A stretch of 5,778 nt of DNA from a bacterium UBP12_UBA5184 (GTDB lineage Bacteria > Vulcanimicrobiota > Vulcanimicrobiia > Vulcanimicrobiales > Vulcanimicrobiaceae). Within the stretch, counting starts at the first letter, position 1, and the number at the start of each line of letters is the position of its first letter. A program made the translations under genes and the position numbers. The notes below the pieces were generated by a model. The model had not been told where the DNA came from and did no database searches. It was given only the letters and a program-made list of their open reading frames with translations. This document shows positions 4,899-5,778 of this stretch, piece after piece. The stretch lies in NCBI GenBank assembly GCA_002413145.1, contig DHWK01000135.1, forward strand, positions 5,187-10,964, in the 5' to 3' direction.

Positions 4899-5778
4899 GT
4901 GAGCAACGCCGAAATCGCCCGAAAACTCAAGGAAATTCGTACGCTGATGGAGTTTGCAGGCGAGCCTTTCTTCAAATTCATGGCCTACGAACGGGCCGCC
5001 GAGACGCTCGAAAACGCGCCGCCGGTCGCGCAGCTGATTGCGAACGACGAGCTGACGAAAATCCCGGGAATCGGCAAGACGATCGCCGGCCGGATCGGGG
5101 AGATTCTCGAAACCGGGACGAGCCCGTACTACGAGGAACTGGCGGCGAAGTATCCGCCGACGCTGTTCGAAGTGTTGGGCGTCTCGGGAATCGGGATGAA
5201 AACGGCGCAAGCGCTCTTTCACCAACAGGGGATCGCGTCGCTGGCGGACCTCGAAGCGGCGGTCGAAAGCGGCGGCCTCGTCGGCGTGGCGCGTCTCGGG
5301 CCGAAATCGCTCGAAAACGTCAAGCGCGGAATTCTGGCCTACAAAGGCCGGCAGCGGCGCACGCCGCTGGGCCGCGCCTTACCGCTGGCGCGCGAGATGC
5401 TCGCATACCTGCGCGACGGCTCTCCCGCGGAGAACGTGACCTATGCCGGAAGCCTGCGCCGGCAAGAGCCGACCGTCGGCGATATCGATATCGTCTGCAC
5501 CTCGCATCGTGCCGAAGGCGTGATCGCGCATTTCGTCGCATCGCCGCGCGCCGAAGCCGTTTTGGCGGAAGGTTCGACGAAGGCCTCGATCTGGATCGCC
5601 GGCGGCTTGCAGATCGACCTGCGGGTCCTTCCCGAAGACGTTTACGGCAATCTGCTGCAGCACTTCACGGGCAGCCGCGAGCATAACATCCAGCTCCGCG
5701 AGATGGCGGTTCGCAAGGGCTTGCGCGTCAGCGAGAACGGGATCCTCAATGTCGCGACCGGGGACAACGCGACGTGCC
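4899..5778 (+). CDS. polX: DNA polymerase X family, N-terminal 293 residues (3' end outside window)
   Basis: Bacterial PolX fills short gaps in DNA repair and usually carries a C-terminal PHP domain with 3'-5' exonuclease or AP-endonuclease activity. Seen here: an N-terminal 8-kDa-type domain starting SNAEIARKLKEI, a helix-hairpin-helix LTKIPGIGKTIAGRI (52-66), a second one LGVSGIGMKTAQAL (93-106), a further LGPKSLENVKRGI segment (133-145), and the polymerase palm with AGSLRRQEPTVGDIDIV (183-199). The metal ligands are Asp195, Asp197 and Asp240 (QIDLRVL). FTGSREHN (256-263) matches the conserved YFTGS-type motif with His before Phe, as in the Bacillus enzyme. The GTG start at 4899 has GAAGG ten bases upstream; an in-frame ATG at 4860 lacks a ribosome binding site and would overlap the start of pncB. 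The PHP domain would lie beyond base 5778. Confidence 0.94.
   Translation, partial: MSNAEIARKLKEIRTLMEFAGEPFFKFMAYERAAETLENAPPVAQLIANDELTKIPGIGKTIAGRIGEILETGTSPYYEELAAKYPPTLFEVLGVSGIGMKTAQALFHQQGIASLADLEAAVESGGLVGVARLGPKSLENVKRGILAYKGRQRRTPLGRALPLAREMLAYLRDGSPAENVTYAGSLRRQEPTVGDIDIVCTSHRAEGVIAHFVASPRAEAVLAEGSTKASIWIAGGLQIDLRVLPEDVYGNLLQHFTGSREHNIQLREMAVRKGLRVSENGILNVATGDNATC

Noticed and set aside
4862..4981. 40-residue N-terminal extension of pncB
   Set aside because: It lies over the start of polX, and family similarity begins at the ATG at 4861.
3803..5686. Plus-strand open frame of 627 codons spanning pncB and polX
   Set aside because: It is antisense to pncB over its first half and off-frame to polX over its second. 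The composition is Arg/Asp-rich with no domain signature, and stop-free shadows are expected at this GC level.

Overview
The window is GC-rich bacterial chromosome, about two thirds G+C by eye. Leu, Val, Ala and Arg codons mostly end in C or G, and genes are packed tightly with several overlaps. No mobile element, RNA gene or CRISPR array is visible. The gene families (FMN-dependent IPP isomerase, PolX, a short nicotinate phosphoribosyltransferase, a lone Rieske ferredoxin) are spread over many phyla, so the host cannot be named from this sequence. An uncultured high-GC lineage such as Eremiobacterota is a guess only.

Layout: bases 1-275 (+) are the C-terminus of a D-2-hydroxyacid dehydrogenase, ending on top of the stop of a small helical hypothetical gene (272-547, -). 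A 69-bp divergent spacer (548-616) with a strong UUCG hairpin separates that gene from a small Rieske ferredoxin (617-928, +). The 3' end of the Rieske gene overlaps the convergent type II isopentenyl-diphosphate isomerase gene fni (883-1953, -). Upstream of fni on the minus strand are a DJ-1/PfpI-family protein (2062-2628), a small multi-pass membrane protein (2659-3234), a degenerate ABC ATPase-like protein (3231-3755) and nicotinate phosphoribosyltransferase (3752-4861). After a 37-bp divergent spacer, DNA polymerase X (4899 to the window end, +) begins.

The five minus-strand genes from 4861 down to 883 run head to tail. The first three are joined by ATGA and GTGA stop/start overlaps, so NAD salvage, the ABC-like protein and its membrane partner are probably translated as one coupled unit. 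pfpI follows after 30 bp and fni after 108 bp, so fni may be co-transcribed or have its own promoter.

Two proteins in this unit keep their fold signature but have lost catalytic residues. The ABC-like protein has no Walker A lysine, no LSGGQ signature and an altered Walker B. The PfpI-like protein has Gly in place of the nucleophile Cys. This pseudo-ATPase plus membrane protein module beside an NAD salvage gene is the least expected thing in the window. The remaining genes look like ordinary housekeeping or accessory metabolism.
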